A DNA stretch of 45,434 bases from Flavobacteriia bacterium (GTDB lineage Bacteria; Bacteroidota; Bacteroidia; Flavobacteriales_D; Crocinitomicaceae): the NCBI GenBank assembly GCA_947463445.1, contig CANHRS010000014.1, positions 1-45,434 on the forward strand, given 5' to 3'. Below are positions 35,182 to 43,532 of the stretch, in pieces. Within the stretch, counting starts at the first letter, position 1. The number at the start of each line of letters is the position of its first letter. The notes under the pieces were generated by a model. It did no database searches. It saw nothing but the letters and a program-made list of their open reading frames with translations, and was not told where the DNA came from. The translations under genes were made by a program, and so were the position numbers.

Positions 35182-37290
35182 ATGGCAATATTTAGAGAAG
35201 GAATTCAAAATTTAAATTCAATTCATACTAAATCGATAGTAGAAAAAGATATCATCGAGCTTGGTAAAAAAATTGAATTGTTTAAAGATGGAAAGATTTC
35301 AGATGACAAGTTTAGAGCATTGCGTTTAGCACGTGGTGTATATGGACAACGCCAACAAGGCGTACAAATGATTCGTATCAAATTACCCTTTGGTAAAGTG
35401 ACTACGAAACAATTGCGTCGTATCTCGGATGTTTCAGATGAGTTTAGTACTGGGAAGTTGCATATCACTACCCGTCAAGATATACAAATACACTATGTAA
35501 GTTTGGATCGTACACCTGCCTTATGGGAAGAGTTGGAAAAAGACGACGTTACCCTTCGGGAAGCATGTGGTAACACCGTTCGTAATGTAACGGCTAGTTC
35601 CACGGCAGGTATTGATCCTTCAGAACCTTTTGATGTTTCACCGTATGCAGATTTAGTGTTTCGTTATTTCTTACGTAAACCGTTCGGTCAAGAATTAGGG
35701 CGTAAAATTAAAATTGCATTCAGTGGAAATGACTCCGATGATGCGTTTGCTTTTATCCATGATTTTGGATTTATTCCTAAAGTTGAAAATGGAGTAAAAG
35801 GATTTAAAGTACTTGTTGCTGGTGGTTTAGGTGCACAACCGCAATTAGCTAAAACAGCATACGAATTTTTACCAGCCGAAGAGATTATTCCCTTTATTGA
35901 AGCATCCATTCGTGTGTTTGATAGACATGGAGAACGCAATAGTAGAAATAAAGCGCGTTTAAAATATTTAATTGCAAAGGTTGGTTTTGAAGAATTTGTA
36001 CGATTAGTAGAGGTAGAACGTGCTGCTGTTCAGTATGATAATACAAACGATTTCCGTGTGTTTGATCAACAAGTGGAGTATCCAGTTCCTACAAATATTC
36101 TTTCTAAACAAGATGTGCTTACAGATTCTCAAAATCCAACATTTAATGAATGGGTTCGTACCAATGTTTTCGAACAAAAACAAGCTGGTTATGTTGGGGT
36201 GTATTTAAAGATTGCCTTAGGTAATTTTAATACGGATCAAGCACGTCAACTAGCGGATATCGTAGATAAATATGCTGGTTCAGACATTCGTTTTACGATT
36301 GACCAAAGTGTATTGTTAAAATATGTTCTTCCTGAAAACCTGTTGTTTTTGTATGAAGAATTAAAAGCGATTGGTCTTGCAGCCAGTGGATACAATGGAT
36401 TAGCAGATATTACTGCGTGCCCAGGGACAGATACATGTAACTTAGGAATCTCCAACAGTACGGATGTAGCGGTGATCATCGAAAATTTAATTCGTGAAGA
36501 ATACCCGGAATTGATTTACAACAACGAGATCAAAATCAAAATTAGTGGATGTATGAATTCGTGTGGTCAACATGGTTTGGCGCACATCGGTTTCCACGGA
36601 AGTTCGATGAAAGTAGAGAAAAACACTTTGCCAGCTTTGCAGTTGTTGTTGGGCGGTGGTCGACTAGGAAATGGAGAAGGGCGTATTGCGGATAAAGTAA
36701 TAAAATTACCTAGCAAACGTGTACTTGACATTATTCGTTATTTGTTGAATGACTACCAAGAAAACCAACACGATGATGAAGGGTTCAACGATTATTACGA
36801 CCGTCAAGGAAACAAATATTTTTATGATTTATTAAAGCCGTTGGCTGATTTATCGACCATTAAAGATGCAGATTTTATCGATTGGGGAAGTGAAGATAAA
36901 TTTAAGACAGAAATTGGTGTAGGTGAATGTGCCGGTGTAATGATCGATTTAGTTGCGACTCTGATATACGATGCAGAAGAGAAATTAGCAGACGCACAAC
37001 ACGCTGTAAATGAAAAAAGATGGGCAGACGCAGCGTACTTTACCTATTCTGCAGGAATCCATACCGCGAAGGCATTATTGTTAGAAAATAAAGTACATTG
37101 TAACACACATAGCGGCATCATTGCTGACTTTGATATTCATTTTGGAGATTTTTATGGTTTCAAAACGGCCATTAATTTCTCCGGATTTATAATGCGCATC
37201 AACAGTCAAAAAGCAGATGAAGCATTTGTGAACGAATACTTTCAAGAGGTACAAGGTTTCATCGCAAAAGCAAAAGAAATCAGAGCATAA
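35182..37290 (+). CDS. Siroheme sulfite (nitrite) reductase with C-terminal HEPN-like domain
   Basis: A 702-residue protein. Residues 1-555 are a duplicated ferredoxin-like/siroheme reductase: LPFGKVTTKQLRRISDV, FSTGKLHITTRQDIQIHYV, and [4Fe-4S]-siroheme cysteines C413 and C419 (ACPGTDTCNLG) and C457 and C461 (SGCMNSCGQ). It reduces sulfite to sulfide, taking electrons from ferredoxin or a similar donor. Residues about 590-702 (DAEEKLADAQHAVNEKRWAD, AAYFTYSAGIHTAKALLLE) look like a HEPN-type helical domain not found in E. coli CysI. Sulfite rather than nitrite is favoured because cysD, cysN, cysH and siroheme genes follow. Confidence 0.9.
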   Translation: MAIFREGIQNLNSIHTKSIVEKDIIELGKKIELFKDGKISDDKFRALRLARGVYGQRQQGVQMIRIKLPFGKVTTKQLRRISDVSDEFSTGKLHITTRQDIQIHYVSLDRTPALWEELEKDDVTLREACGNTVRNVTASSTAGIDPSEPFDVSPYADLVFRYFLRKPFGQELGRKIKIAFSGNDSDDAFAFIHDFGFIPKVENGVKGFKVLVAGGLGAQPQLAKTAYEFLPAEEIIPFIEASIRVFDRHGERNSRNKARLKYLIAKVGFEEFVRLVEVERAAVQYDNTNDFRVFDQQVEYPVPTNILSKQDVLTDSQNPTFNEWVRTNVFEQKQAGYVGVYLKIALGNFNTDQARQLADIVDKYAGSDIRFTIDQSVLLKYVLPENLLFLYEELKAIGLAASGYNGLADITACPGTDTCNLGISNSTDVAVIIENLIREEYPELIYNNEIKIKISGCMNSCGQHGLAHIGFHGSSMKVEKNTLPALQLLLGGGRLGNGEGRIADKVIKLPSKRVLDIIRYLLNDYQENQHDDEGFNDYYDRQGNKYFYDLLKPLADLSTIKDADFIDWGSEDKFKTEIGVGECAGVMIDLVATLIYDAEEKLADAQHAVNEKRWADAAYFTYSAGIHTAKALLLENKVHCNTHSGIIADFDIHFGDFYGFKTAINFSGFIMRINSQKADEAFVNEYFQEVQGFIAKAKEIRA

Positions 37291-37475
37291 TTCAACTAAT
37301 TAACCATTAAGAAATTTAGGACGGTATGGCGTGTGAAACGCAGAGTGAAATTAAGAGATATAGTAAGATAAAAAAAACAGTTCTAAATTCTCTCAATTAA
37401 AGAAAGTGTCTTCCTTTCACTCTCCACTTCTTAATTTCTCAATGGTAAAAAAATAAAATTTTAAAATTATTAAAA

Positions 37476-38246
37476 ATGAAAAACCTTAATACAACACCAA
37501 AAGTAACATTAGTAGGCGCAGGACCTGGAGATTTAGAATTAATCACCCTAAAAGGGTTGAACGCAATTAAACATGCAGAAGTCATTTTATATGATGCATT
37601 AGTAAATGAAGAATTGTTAGATTTCGCTCCAATTGCTACGAAGATTTTCGTTGGTAAACGCAAAGGCTTCAAAGCATATTCGCAAGATGAAATCAACTTG
37701 TTATTAGTAAAATACGCATTCTCTCATGGAAATGTAGTTCGCTTGAAAGGTGGGGATTCTTTCGTTTTTGGAAGAGGATACGAAGAACTTGAATTTGTAG
37801 AGAAATTTGGTATTGAGACCGTCGTAGTTCCAGGTATTTCAAGTTCCATTGCGGTTCCTGCATTAGCGGGAATCCCTGTTACACATCGTGGTACAAGTAC
37901 TAGTTTTACCGTGATTTCTGCAAGTTTATCCAACGGTGAGTTGAATCCAGATGTCAAATATGCTGCACAATCCAATGGAACAGCGGTTATATTAATGGGC
38001 TTAACCAAATTAGATGAAATCGTTTCGTTATACAAACGTGCTGGAAAATTCGAAACTGGAATCGCAATCATAAGTAATGGTTCGTTGCCAAATGAAGAAA
38101 TTATTCGTGGTACAATCTCAAACATTCAGTTCAAATTTGAGGAAAATCCAGTCCCTTCTCCAGCGATTATCGTGGTAGGAGAAGTAGTAAACTTACAACC
38201 AATCACGGAAAATGTAGTGGCTAATCACGAACTTTTATACGCATAA
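37476..38246 (+). CDS. cobA: Uroporphyrinogen-III C-methyltransferase
   Basis: A 256-residue SUMT that methylates uroporphyrinogen III to precorrin-2, first step to siroheme. Signatures: VTLVGAGPGDLELITLKGL, VVRLKGGDSFVFGRGYEE, PGISSSIAVPALAGIPVTHRG and the SAM-loop GTAVILMGL. It follows the sulfite reductase after a 185-bp gap with no recognised promoter, and it makes the cofactor of that enzyme together with the fused dehydrogenase at 39311. Confidence 0.95.
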   Translation: MKNLNTTPKVTLVGAGPGDLELITLKGLNAIKHAEVILYDALVNEELLDFAPIATKIFVGKRKGFKAYSQDEINLLLVKYAFSHGNVVRLKGGDSFVFGRGYEELEFVEKFGIETVVVPGISSSIAVPALAGIPVTHRGTSTSFTVISASLSNGELNPDVKYAAQSNGTAVILMGLTKLDEIVSLYKRAGKFETGIAIISNGSLPNEEIIRGTISNIQFKFEENPVPSPAIIVVGEVVNLQPITENVVANHELLYA

Positions 38247-38276
38247 AATAAATCATAAAACTTAAATTTTAAAACT

Positions 38277-38912
38277 ATGGCACTTAGATTAGGTGATATC
38301 GCACCAAATTTTACAGCACAAACTTCCACAGGAGAAGTTGATTTTCATGCTTGGTTAGGAGAAAGTTGGGGAGTATTATTTTCACATCCAGCAGATTTTA
38401 CACCAGTTTGTACAACTGAATTAGGAACTGTATCTAAATTACAAGATGCATTTGCAAAAAGAAATGTAAAAACAATTGCATTGAGTGTGGATTCTGTAGA
38501 ATCTCATGTAGAGTGGATCAAAGACATCAACGAAACGCAAAATACGGAAGTAACTTTCCCAATCATCGCGGATCCTAATTTCGAAGTATCGAAACTGTAC
38601 GACATGATTCATCCAAATGCTTCAGACAAGTTTACAGTTCGTTCCGTGTTTATTATTGGAAACGATAAAAAAATTAAATTGATTATCACCTATCCTGCAT
38701 CTACTGGAAGAAATTTTGATGAATTACTTCGCGTAATTGATTCGTTACAATTAACTGCAAATTATTCTGTTGCTACTCCTGCGAACTGGCGAACTGGCGA
38801 AGATGTAGTGATTGCACCTGTGATCAAAGACGATGAAATTGCTGCGAAATTTCCAAAAGGATACACGAAAATTAAATCGTACCTAAGAACAACACCTCAG
38901 CCAAATTTGTAA
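38277..38912 (+). CDS. 1-Cys peroxiredoxin (Prx6 type)
   Basis: A 211-residue thiol peroxidase. Peroxidatic C45 in HPADFTPVCTTELG; the C-terminal extension PANWRTGEDVVIAP and FPKGYTKIKSYLRTT is diagnostic of the Prx6/1-Cys subfamily. It reduces H2O2 or organic hydroperoxides. It lies within the sulfite reductase cluster, 30 bp after cobA, where it may protect siroheme and Fe-S enzymes. Its stop overlaps the next start (TAATG). Confidence 0.92.
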   Translation: MALRLGDIAPNFTAQTSTGEVDFHAWLGESWGVLFSHPADFTPVCTTELGTVSKLQDAFAKRNVKTIALSVDSVESHVEWIKDINETQNTEVTFPIIADPNFEVSKLYDMIHPNASDKFTVRSVFIIGNDKKIKLIITYPASTGRNFDELLRVIDSLQLTANYSVATPANWRTGEDVVIAPVIKDDEIAAKFPKGYTKIKSYLRTTPQPNL

Positions 38913-39292
38913 TGAAGTATTTATTAGTGTTTTGTTTAATGTTTACACTGATTTCTGCTTTCTCGCAAGAGGAGCAGAAATCTTCTTTAAACATGGAAGG
39001 ACAAATTGCTGCAAGTACTAACGGAAAAGACCTGTTTTTTAATCTTGGTGGACCAACTCTAAAATTTAATTATCCAAAATTCGCTTTTGCTTGGACTTTT
39101 ATGCCATCTCTTCGTTTGCATGATGTAAAAGGAAGTATACAAGTTGCTCCAATTCTAGGGGCTGGACTTCAGGTGTATAGCTTAAAGGATAAGCGATTTA
39201 TCGTTAGTTTACCTTTTTATTATTTAGCATCAAACAACATGTGGATCGGCACAATCGGTTTCGGTTATGTACTCTTAAAACCAAAAAAATAA
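38912..39292 (+). CDS. Small exported protein, function unknown
   Basis: A 126-residue protein with a signal peptide (YLLVFCLMFTLISAFSQ). The mature part has alternating hydrophobic beta-strand pattern (FNLGGPTLKFNYPKFAFAWTF; IVSLPFYYLASNNMWIGTIGF) like short outer-membrane or lipid-binding beta proteins. I do not recognise the family. Its ATG shares a base with the peroxiredoxin stop and it lies 18 bp before the siroheme/TSUP gene, so it is part of the operon. Confidence 0.65.
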   Translation: MKYLLVFCLMFTLISAFSQEEQKSSLNMEGQIAASTNGKDLFFNLGGPTLKFNYPKFAFAWTFMPSLRLHDVKGSIQVAPILGAGLQVYSLKDKRFIVSLPFYYLASNNMWIGTIGFGYVLLKPKK

Positions 39293-39310
39293 TTCAGTAT
39301 TTTAAATTCT

Positions 39311-40780
39311 ATGTCTAAAAATAATCTTTTTCCTGTCTTCTTGAAATTAGAACAATTACATGTCTTGGTTGTTGGTGGGGGAGTTGTAGCCTTAGAAAAG
39401 TTAACGGCACTCTGGAAAAGTAGTCCGAATACAAAAGTAACGCTAGTCGCTCCTTTAATCAATCCGGAAATTTTGGGCTTTCAAGAAACAAAAGAGTTAA
39501 CAATCCTAGAACGTACTTTTGAAGAAGAAGACTTAGTTGGAAAAGAGGTAGTCATTGTTGCGGTTGGAGATATTCCTACAAGTGAAGTAATTAGAACTGC
39601 TGCAAAAAAACAGAATTTATTGGTAAATGTTGCGGATAAACCAGATTTATGCGATTTTTACTTAGGTTCTATTGTAACGAAAGGAAGTCTTAAAATTGCA
39701 ATTTCTACAAATGGTAAATCCCCGACATTTGCAAAGCGTTTAAAGGAAGTGTTAAATGAAAATATTTCGGAGAATGTAGAGGAATCCTTGGATAATTTGC
39801 AAAAATTGAGAACCCATCTGAAAGGGGATTTTCAATACAAAGTCGATAAATTAAATGAAGTTACCGCTTCTTTAGTGCAAAACAAACAAAAGAAATGGTA
39901 TGATGTTGATTTACGTAAAATTGTACTTTATACATTAGGTGTATTGGGAATCTTAGTTTCGGGACATATTTTATTTACTTTATTACCACCTCAAACGATT
40001 TGGAATTCTACTTACACAGCAATAAATGAGTTAGATGTCGACTTTCTGTATTTCATGTTAGGAGGATTCATTGCGCAAATGATTGACGGAGCACTTGGGA
40101 TGGCATATGGAGTAAGTGCCACAACCTTTCTATTGTCTTTCGGCGTGAGTCCTGCAGTGGCAAGTATGAGTGTGCATGCATCTGAAATTTTTACAAGTGG
40201 AGTTTCAGGTTTGATGCATTTGAAATTTGGAAATGTAAATAGTAAATTGTTTAAAGTCATAGTTTTACCTGGAGTAATCGGCTCTATTTTAGGGGCATAT
40301 ATCTTGACTGAATTTGAAAGTTATAATGCGTATATCAAACCTTTTGTAGGTACGTATACACTTATTTTAGGGATAATTATCATTGTGAAAGTGGTTCGTA
40401 AACATCAAAAAAGAAAAAAAATAAAGCATGTAGGTTGGTTAGCAACGGCAGGTGGATTTTTAGATGCTATTGGTGGTGGTGGTTGGGGACCAGTAGTATC
40501 ATCAACTTTAATTGCGAGTGGAAAATCACCTAGATTAGTGATTGGTTCGGTCAATTTAGCAGAATTCTTTGTTTCCCTTGCAAGTTCATTTACATTTTTC
40601 ACACTTATCGGTGGTTCCGGCTGGCAAACTATTTTAGGTTTAATTTTAGGTGGCGTTTGTGCAGCTCCAATTGCAGCACATTTATCTAAAAAGTTGAACG
40701 TGAAAGCAATGATGATTTTTGTTGGAATTGTTGTTATTATAGTGAGTTTACGTATTATTTATATGTCTATCTTTAAATGA
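39311..40780 (+). CDS. Precorrin-2 dehydrogenase/ferrochelatase fused to TSUP sulfur transporter
   Basis: A 489-residue fusion. Residues 1-200 match the CysG N-terminal (Met8p-like) part: VLVVGGGVVALEKL (NAD site), VNVADKPDLCDFYLGSIV, LKIAISTNGKSPTFAKRLKE. It oxidises precorrin-2 and inserts iron to give siroheme. Residues about 207-489 form eight or nine membrane helices of the TauE/SafE (TSUP) family: MLGGFIAQMIDGALGMAYG, LDAIGGGGWGPVVSSTL. TSUP proteins move sulfite, sulfonates or sulfate. The fusion couples cofactor synthesis with sulfur-anion transport. Confidence 0.92.
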   Translation: MSKNNLFPVFLKLEQLHVLVVGGGVVALEKLTALWKSSPNTKVTLVAPLINPEILGFQETKELTILERTFEEEDLVGKEVVIVAVGDIPTSEVIRTAAKKQNLLVNVADKPDLCDFYLGSIVTKGSLKIAISTNGKSPTFAKRLKEVLNENISENVEESLDNLQKLRTHLKGDFQYKVDKLNEVTASLVQNKQKKWYDVDLRKIVLYTLGVLGILVSGHILFTLLPPQTIWNSTYTAINELDVDFLYFMLGGFIAQMIDGALGMAYGVSATTFLLSFGVSPAVASMSVHASEIFTSGVSGLMHLKFGNVNSKLFKVIVLPGVIGSILGAYILTEFESYNAYIKPFVGTYTLILGIIIIVKVVRKHQKRKKIKHVGWLATAGGFLDAIGGGGWGPVVSSTLIASGKSPRLVIGSVNLAEFFVSLASSFTFFTLIGGSGWQTILGLILGGVCAAPIAAHLSKKLNVKAMMIFVGIVVIIVSLRIIYMSIFK

Positions 40781-40847
40781 TGAAATTAAACGTAGAAAAC
40801 CAATTTCTACTATTTACTAATTACTATTTGCTAACTACTAACTAAAT

Positions 40848-41735
40848 ATGAAAAGAGTATTATTAAGTGATTCAGGACCAGAAACTTCCGACTCTATCTA
40901 CAGCTTTTGGAGATGGGAAAATGAAGTAGATTTGACAGTTGAACGCGTAAAAGAAATTACGGAATATCTTTTGAGTCTTGGTATTAATGCTTTTGACATT
41001 TCTCCTTTATATGGAAAAGGTAAATTGGAAGCATTGTTTGGTAAAGCATTACAAGAATTAGCAGTAAACCGCGAAGAGATTGTTTTGTTTACTAAAATCA
41101 CAAACAAACATGTGCAAGAAGATGGTTCGTTTATTTTTCAACCTTTAACAGAAAAAAGTATTCAACAACAAATCGATGCTTCACTTGTTCAGTTAAATAC
41201 GGAATACCTGGACGTTGTATTGATTGAAGGATTTGATCCATTAATGAAAGTAGATGCAGTTGCTTCTATTTTAACTACGCTTCAATTACGTGGAAAAGTG
41301 AAACATGTTGGGGTGTCTAATTTCAATGTCCAACAACATAAATTAATTGCTTCGCGTTTATCGCAAGAAGTGGTTACCAACCATTTTGAATTAAATTTAT
41401 TAAATACTACTGCGTTGGAGGATGGTCGTATCGACTTTATCAAAGAACAATACAGTAAACCAATGGCTTTTGCGCCGCTTGCAGATGGTAGAATTTTACA
41501 TGGGCATGATTATCAAGCAGAAACAATTCGAGGTGTTTTGAATGAATTAGCAGATAAATATAATTCCAACATCGAACAAATTGCGGTTGCTTGGATACAT
41601 AAATTAGGTGCACTTCCGATCATTGGAAGTTTATCGAAAGACCGTATTCGCAATGCTGCAACGGCAAGTGAAATTGCATTGACATATCAAGATTGGCATA
41701 CAATCTATGAAATTACTAAAACCTTAAAAGCGTAA
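40848..41735 (+). CDS. Aldo/keto reductase with Glu in place of the catalytic His
   Basis: A 295-residue TIM-barrel AKR of the YdhF-like group. The tetrad Asp and Tyr (AFDISPLYGKG) and Lys (LFTKI) are present, but the usual His of LLLHRPDP is Glu in DVVLIEGFDPLMK. NADPH-site sequences GVSNFNVQQ and IIGSLSKDRI are seen. The substrate is unknown; no role in sulfate reduction is established. Its stop is one base before cysH, so it is co-translated with the sulfur genes. Confidence 0.85.
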   Translation: MKRVLLSDSGPETSDSIYSFWRWENEVDLTVERVKEITEYLLSLGINAFDISPLYGKGKLEALFGKALQELAVNREEIVLFTKITNKHVQEDGSFIFQPLTEKSIQQQIDASLVQLNTEYLDVVLIEGFDPLMKVDAVASILTTLQLRGKVKHVGVSNFNVQQHKLIASRLSQEVVTNHFELNLLNTTALEDGRIDFIKEQYSKPMAFAPLADGRILHGHDYQAETIRGVLNELADKYNSNIEQIAVAWIHKLGALPIIGSLSKDRIRNAATASEIALTYQDWHTIYEITKTLKA

Positions 41736-41736
41736 A

Positions 41737-42414
41737 ATGGAGTTAAATTTTGAAGATTTACACGTAGCGGATATTTTACAACAAATTGCTGAAAAATACC
41801 CAACAAGTACTGCGTTCTCTACTAGTTTAAGTGAAGAAGATCAATTGATTACGCATTATATTTTTGCAAATAACCTACCGATTCGTGTTTTTACATTGGA
41901 TACAGGTCGCTTATTCCCAGAAACATATGCTGTTTTAGCGAGTACACTTGAACGTTATGGTAAAAAAATCGAAGTTTATTTTCCGAAACACGAGGGAGTT
42001 GAAAAATTAATAACTGAAAAAGGTCCGAGTAGTTTTTATTCTTCCTTGGAAGACCGAAAAGAATGCTGTTTTATTCGAAAAGTGGAACCGTTAAACCGCG
42101 CGTTAGCAGGTGTTGAATGTTGGATTACAGGATTGCGTGCAGAACATTCTGAAAATAGAAAAGCAATGCCGATGGTGGAAATGGATGAAGCAAGAAACAT
42201 ACTCAAAATACATCCATTAACAAAATGGACAACGGAAGAAGTAAAAGAAGAAATTAAAAAACACAACATTCCATACAATATTTTACACGATCGAGGATTT
42301 GTTAGTATTGGATGTCAGCCATGTACCCGAGCAATAAAAGCAGGTGACGATTTTCGTGCCGGTAGATGGTGGTGGGAAAACACAGACAAAAAAGAATGCG
42401 GTTTGCATACGTAG
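41737..42414 (+). CDS. cysH: Adenylyl-sulfate (APS) reductase, CysH family
   Basis: A 225-residue thioredoxin-dependent reductase that yields sulfite. PAPS/APS site: FTLDTGRLFPETY (52-64) and TGLRAEHSENR (131-141). C110-C111 and C193-x-x-C196 are the four ligands of the [4Fe-4S] cluster found in APS-type enzymes, and the catalytic cysteine is C221 in KKECGLH. No APS kinase (CysC) is in the window, which supports APS rather than PAPS as substrate. Its 3' end overlaps the first arm of a hairpin. Confidence 0.92.
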   Translation: MELNFEDLHVADILQQIAEKYPTSTAFSTSLSEEDQLITHYIFANNLPIRVFTLDTGRLFPETYAVLASTLERYGKKIEVYFPKHEGVEKLITEKGPSSFYSSLEDRKECCFIRKVEPLNRALAGVECWITGLRAEHSENRKAMPMVEMDEARNILKIHPLTKWTTEEVKEEIKKHNIPYNILHDRGFVSIGCQPCTRAIKAGDDFRAGRWWWENTDKKECGLHT

Positions 42415-42435
42415 AGCCACAACGCATTGTGGCTC
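42412..42435 (+). terminator. Hairpin at the cysH stop
   Basis: AGAGCCACAA and TTGTGGCTCT make a perfect 10-bp stem around CGCA, beginning within the cysH stop codon. No U run follows, so it may be an mRNA-stabilising or processing hairpin rather than a terminator. Confidence 0.6.
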
Positions 42436-42457
42436 TTCACATGCAAACACAACATAC

Positions 42458-42512
42458 GGATGTTGCAATGCAACATCCCCATAAAAAAAAAGGATGCTGC
42501 ATTGCAACATCC
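42458..42512 (+). repeat. Two tandem near-identical palindromes before cysD
   Basis: GGATGTTGCAATGCAACATC (42458-42477, then C) and GGATGCTGCATTGCAACATC (42492-42511, then C) differ at two of 21 bases, start 34 bp apart and are each self-complementary. They can form two hairpins in tandem, or pair with each other, just 29 bp ahead of the cysD start. Confidence 0.85.
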
Positions 42513-42540
42513 CATAATAAACCCAAAAACACAAAAAAAA

Positions 42541-43437
42541 GTGGATTACTTAGATCAATTAGAAGCAGAAGCAATTTACATCCTTCGCGAAGTAGCAGGT
42601 CAATTCGAACGACCTGCATTATTATTCAGTGGAGGAAAAGACAGTATTTGTTTGGTGCATTTAGCGCTAAAAGCATTTCGCCCAGGGAAATTTCCTTTCC
42701 CATTAGTGCATGTGGATACAGGACATAATTTTCCAGAAGCGATCGAATATCGTGATAATCTCGCGAGAGAATTAGAAGAAAAACTAATTGTTCGCTACGT
42801 TGCGGATACTATCAAAGAAAAGAATTTACAAGACGGTAAAGGCAAGTTTCCTAGTAGAAATGGATTACAAACCTACACCTTGCTAGATGTAATCAATGAA
42901 TTTGAATTTGATGCATGTATCGGTGGTGCTAGAAGGGATGAAGAAAAAGCAAGAGCAAAAGAACGTATTTTTTCAGTGCGTGATGAGTTCGGGCAATGGG
43001 ATCCTAAAAAACAACGTCCAGAATTGTGGAACATTTACAACGGAAAAATTGACCAAGGGGAGAATGTACGTGTCTTTCCAATTTCAAATTGGACTGAACT
43101 AGATGTTTGGAACTATATCAAACGAGAAAAAATACAATTACCTTCAATCTATTTTACACACGAACGGGAATGTATTAAAACAGAACACGGTCAGTGGATG
43201 AATTTCAATGAATTCGTGCAAGTAGAACCAACCGATAAAATTGAAAAAGTCAAAGTACGTTATCGTACAGTTGGAGATATGACATGTACCGCTGCTGTTG
43301 AAAGTGAAGCACACACCGTAGATGATATCATTGCTGAATTAAAAGACACGAAAATCTCAGAACGTGGAGCGACACGTATGGATGACCGTGTCAGCGAAGC
43401 TGCAATGGAAGATAGAAAAAAAGGAGGATATTTTTGA
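42541..43437 (+). CDS. cysD: Sulfate adenylyltransferase subunit 2
   Basis: A 298-residue protein from GTG 42541 (VDYLDQLEAEAIYILREVAGQ); this fits the family length near 300, and any earlier start would translate the repeat hairpins. PP-loop ATPase fold: LLFSGGKDSICLVHLALKAF, PFPLVHVDTGHNFPE, GGARRDEEKARAKERIFS, and the C-terminal RTVGDMTCTAAV. With CysN it makes APS from ATP and sulfate. The use of GTG and upstream hairpins may lower or regulate its translation. Confidence 0.95.
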   Translation: MDYLDQLEAEAIYILREVAGQFERPALLFSGGKDSICLVHLALKAFRPGKFPFPLVHVDTGHNFPEAIEYRDNLARELEEKLIVRYVADTIKEKNLQDGKGKFPSRNGLQTYTLLDVINEFEFDACIGGARRDEEKARAKERIFSVRDEFGQWDPKKQRPELWNIYNGKIDQGENVRVFPISNWTELDVWNYIKREKIQLPSIYFTHERECIKTEHGQWMNFNEFVQVEPTDKIEKVKVRYRTVGDMTCTAAVESEAHTVDDIIAELKDTKISERGATRMDDRVSEAAMEDRKKGGYF

Positions 43438-43438
43438 T

Positions 43439-43478
43439 TTTTTTGTAGGTATAGGGCATGCCCTATACCTACAAAAAA
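43439..43478. repeat. Perfect 40-bp palindrome between cysD and cysN
   Basis: Twenty-base arms centred on GCATGC, core GGTATAGGGCATGCCCTATA with flanking GTA/TAC and T6/A6. It is two bases past the cysD stop. It can act as a hairpin in RNA with A/T ends on both strands. A second 8-bp hairpin (GATGCTGT/ACAGCGTC, 43495-43513) follows before cysN. Confidence 0.9.
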
Positions 43479-43532
43479 TAAATATAATTGTACAGATGCT
43501 GTACCACAGCGTCTCCCATAAAATTACATAAA

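Noticed and set aside
37340-37440. Inverted repeat AAATTAAGA/TCTTAATTT before cobA as a terminator
   Set aside because: Arms are nine A/T-rich bases 70 bp apart with no U run; likely chance.
42427-42540. Extended CysD start at ATG 42427
   Set aside because: The extra 38 residues are translated hairpin repeats; family homology begins at GTG 42541.
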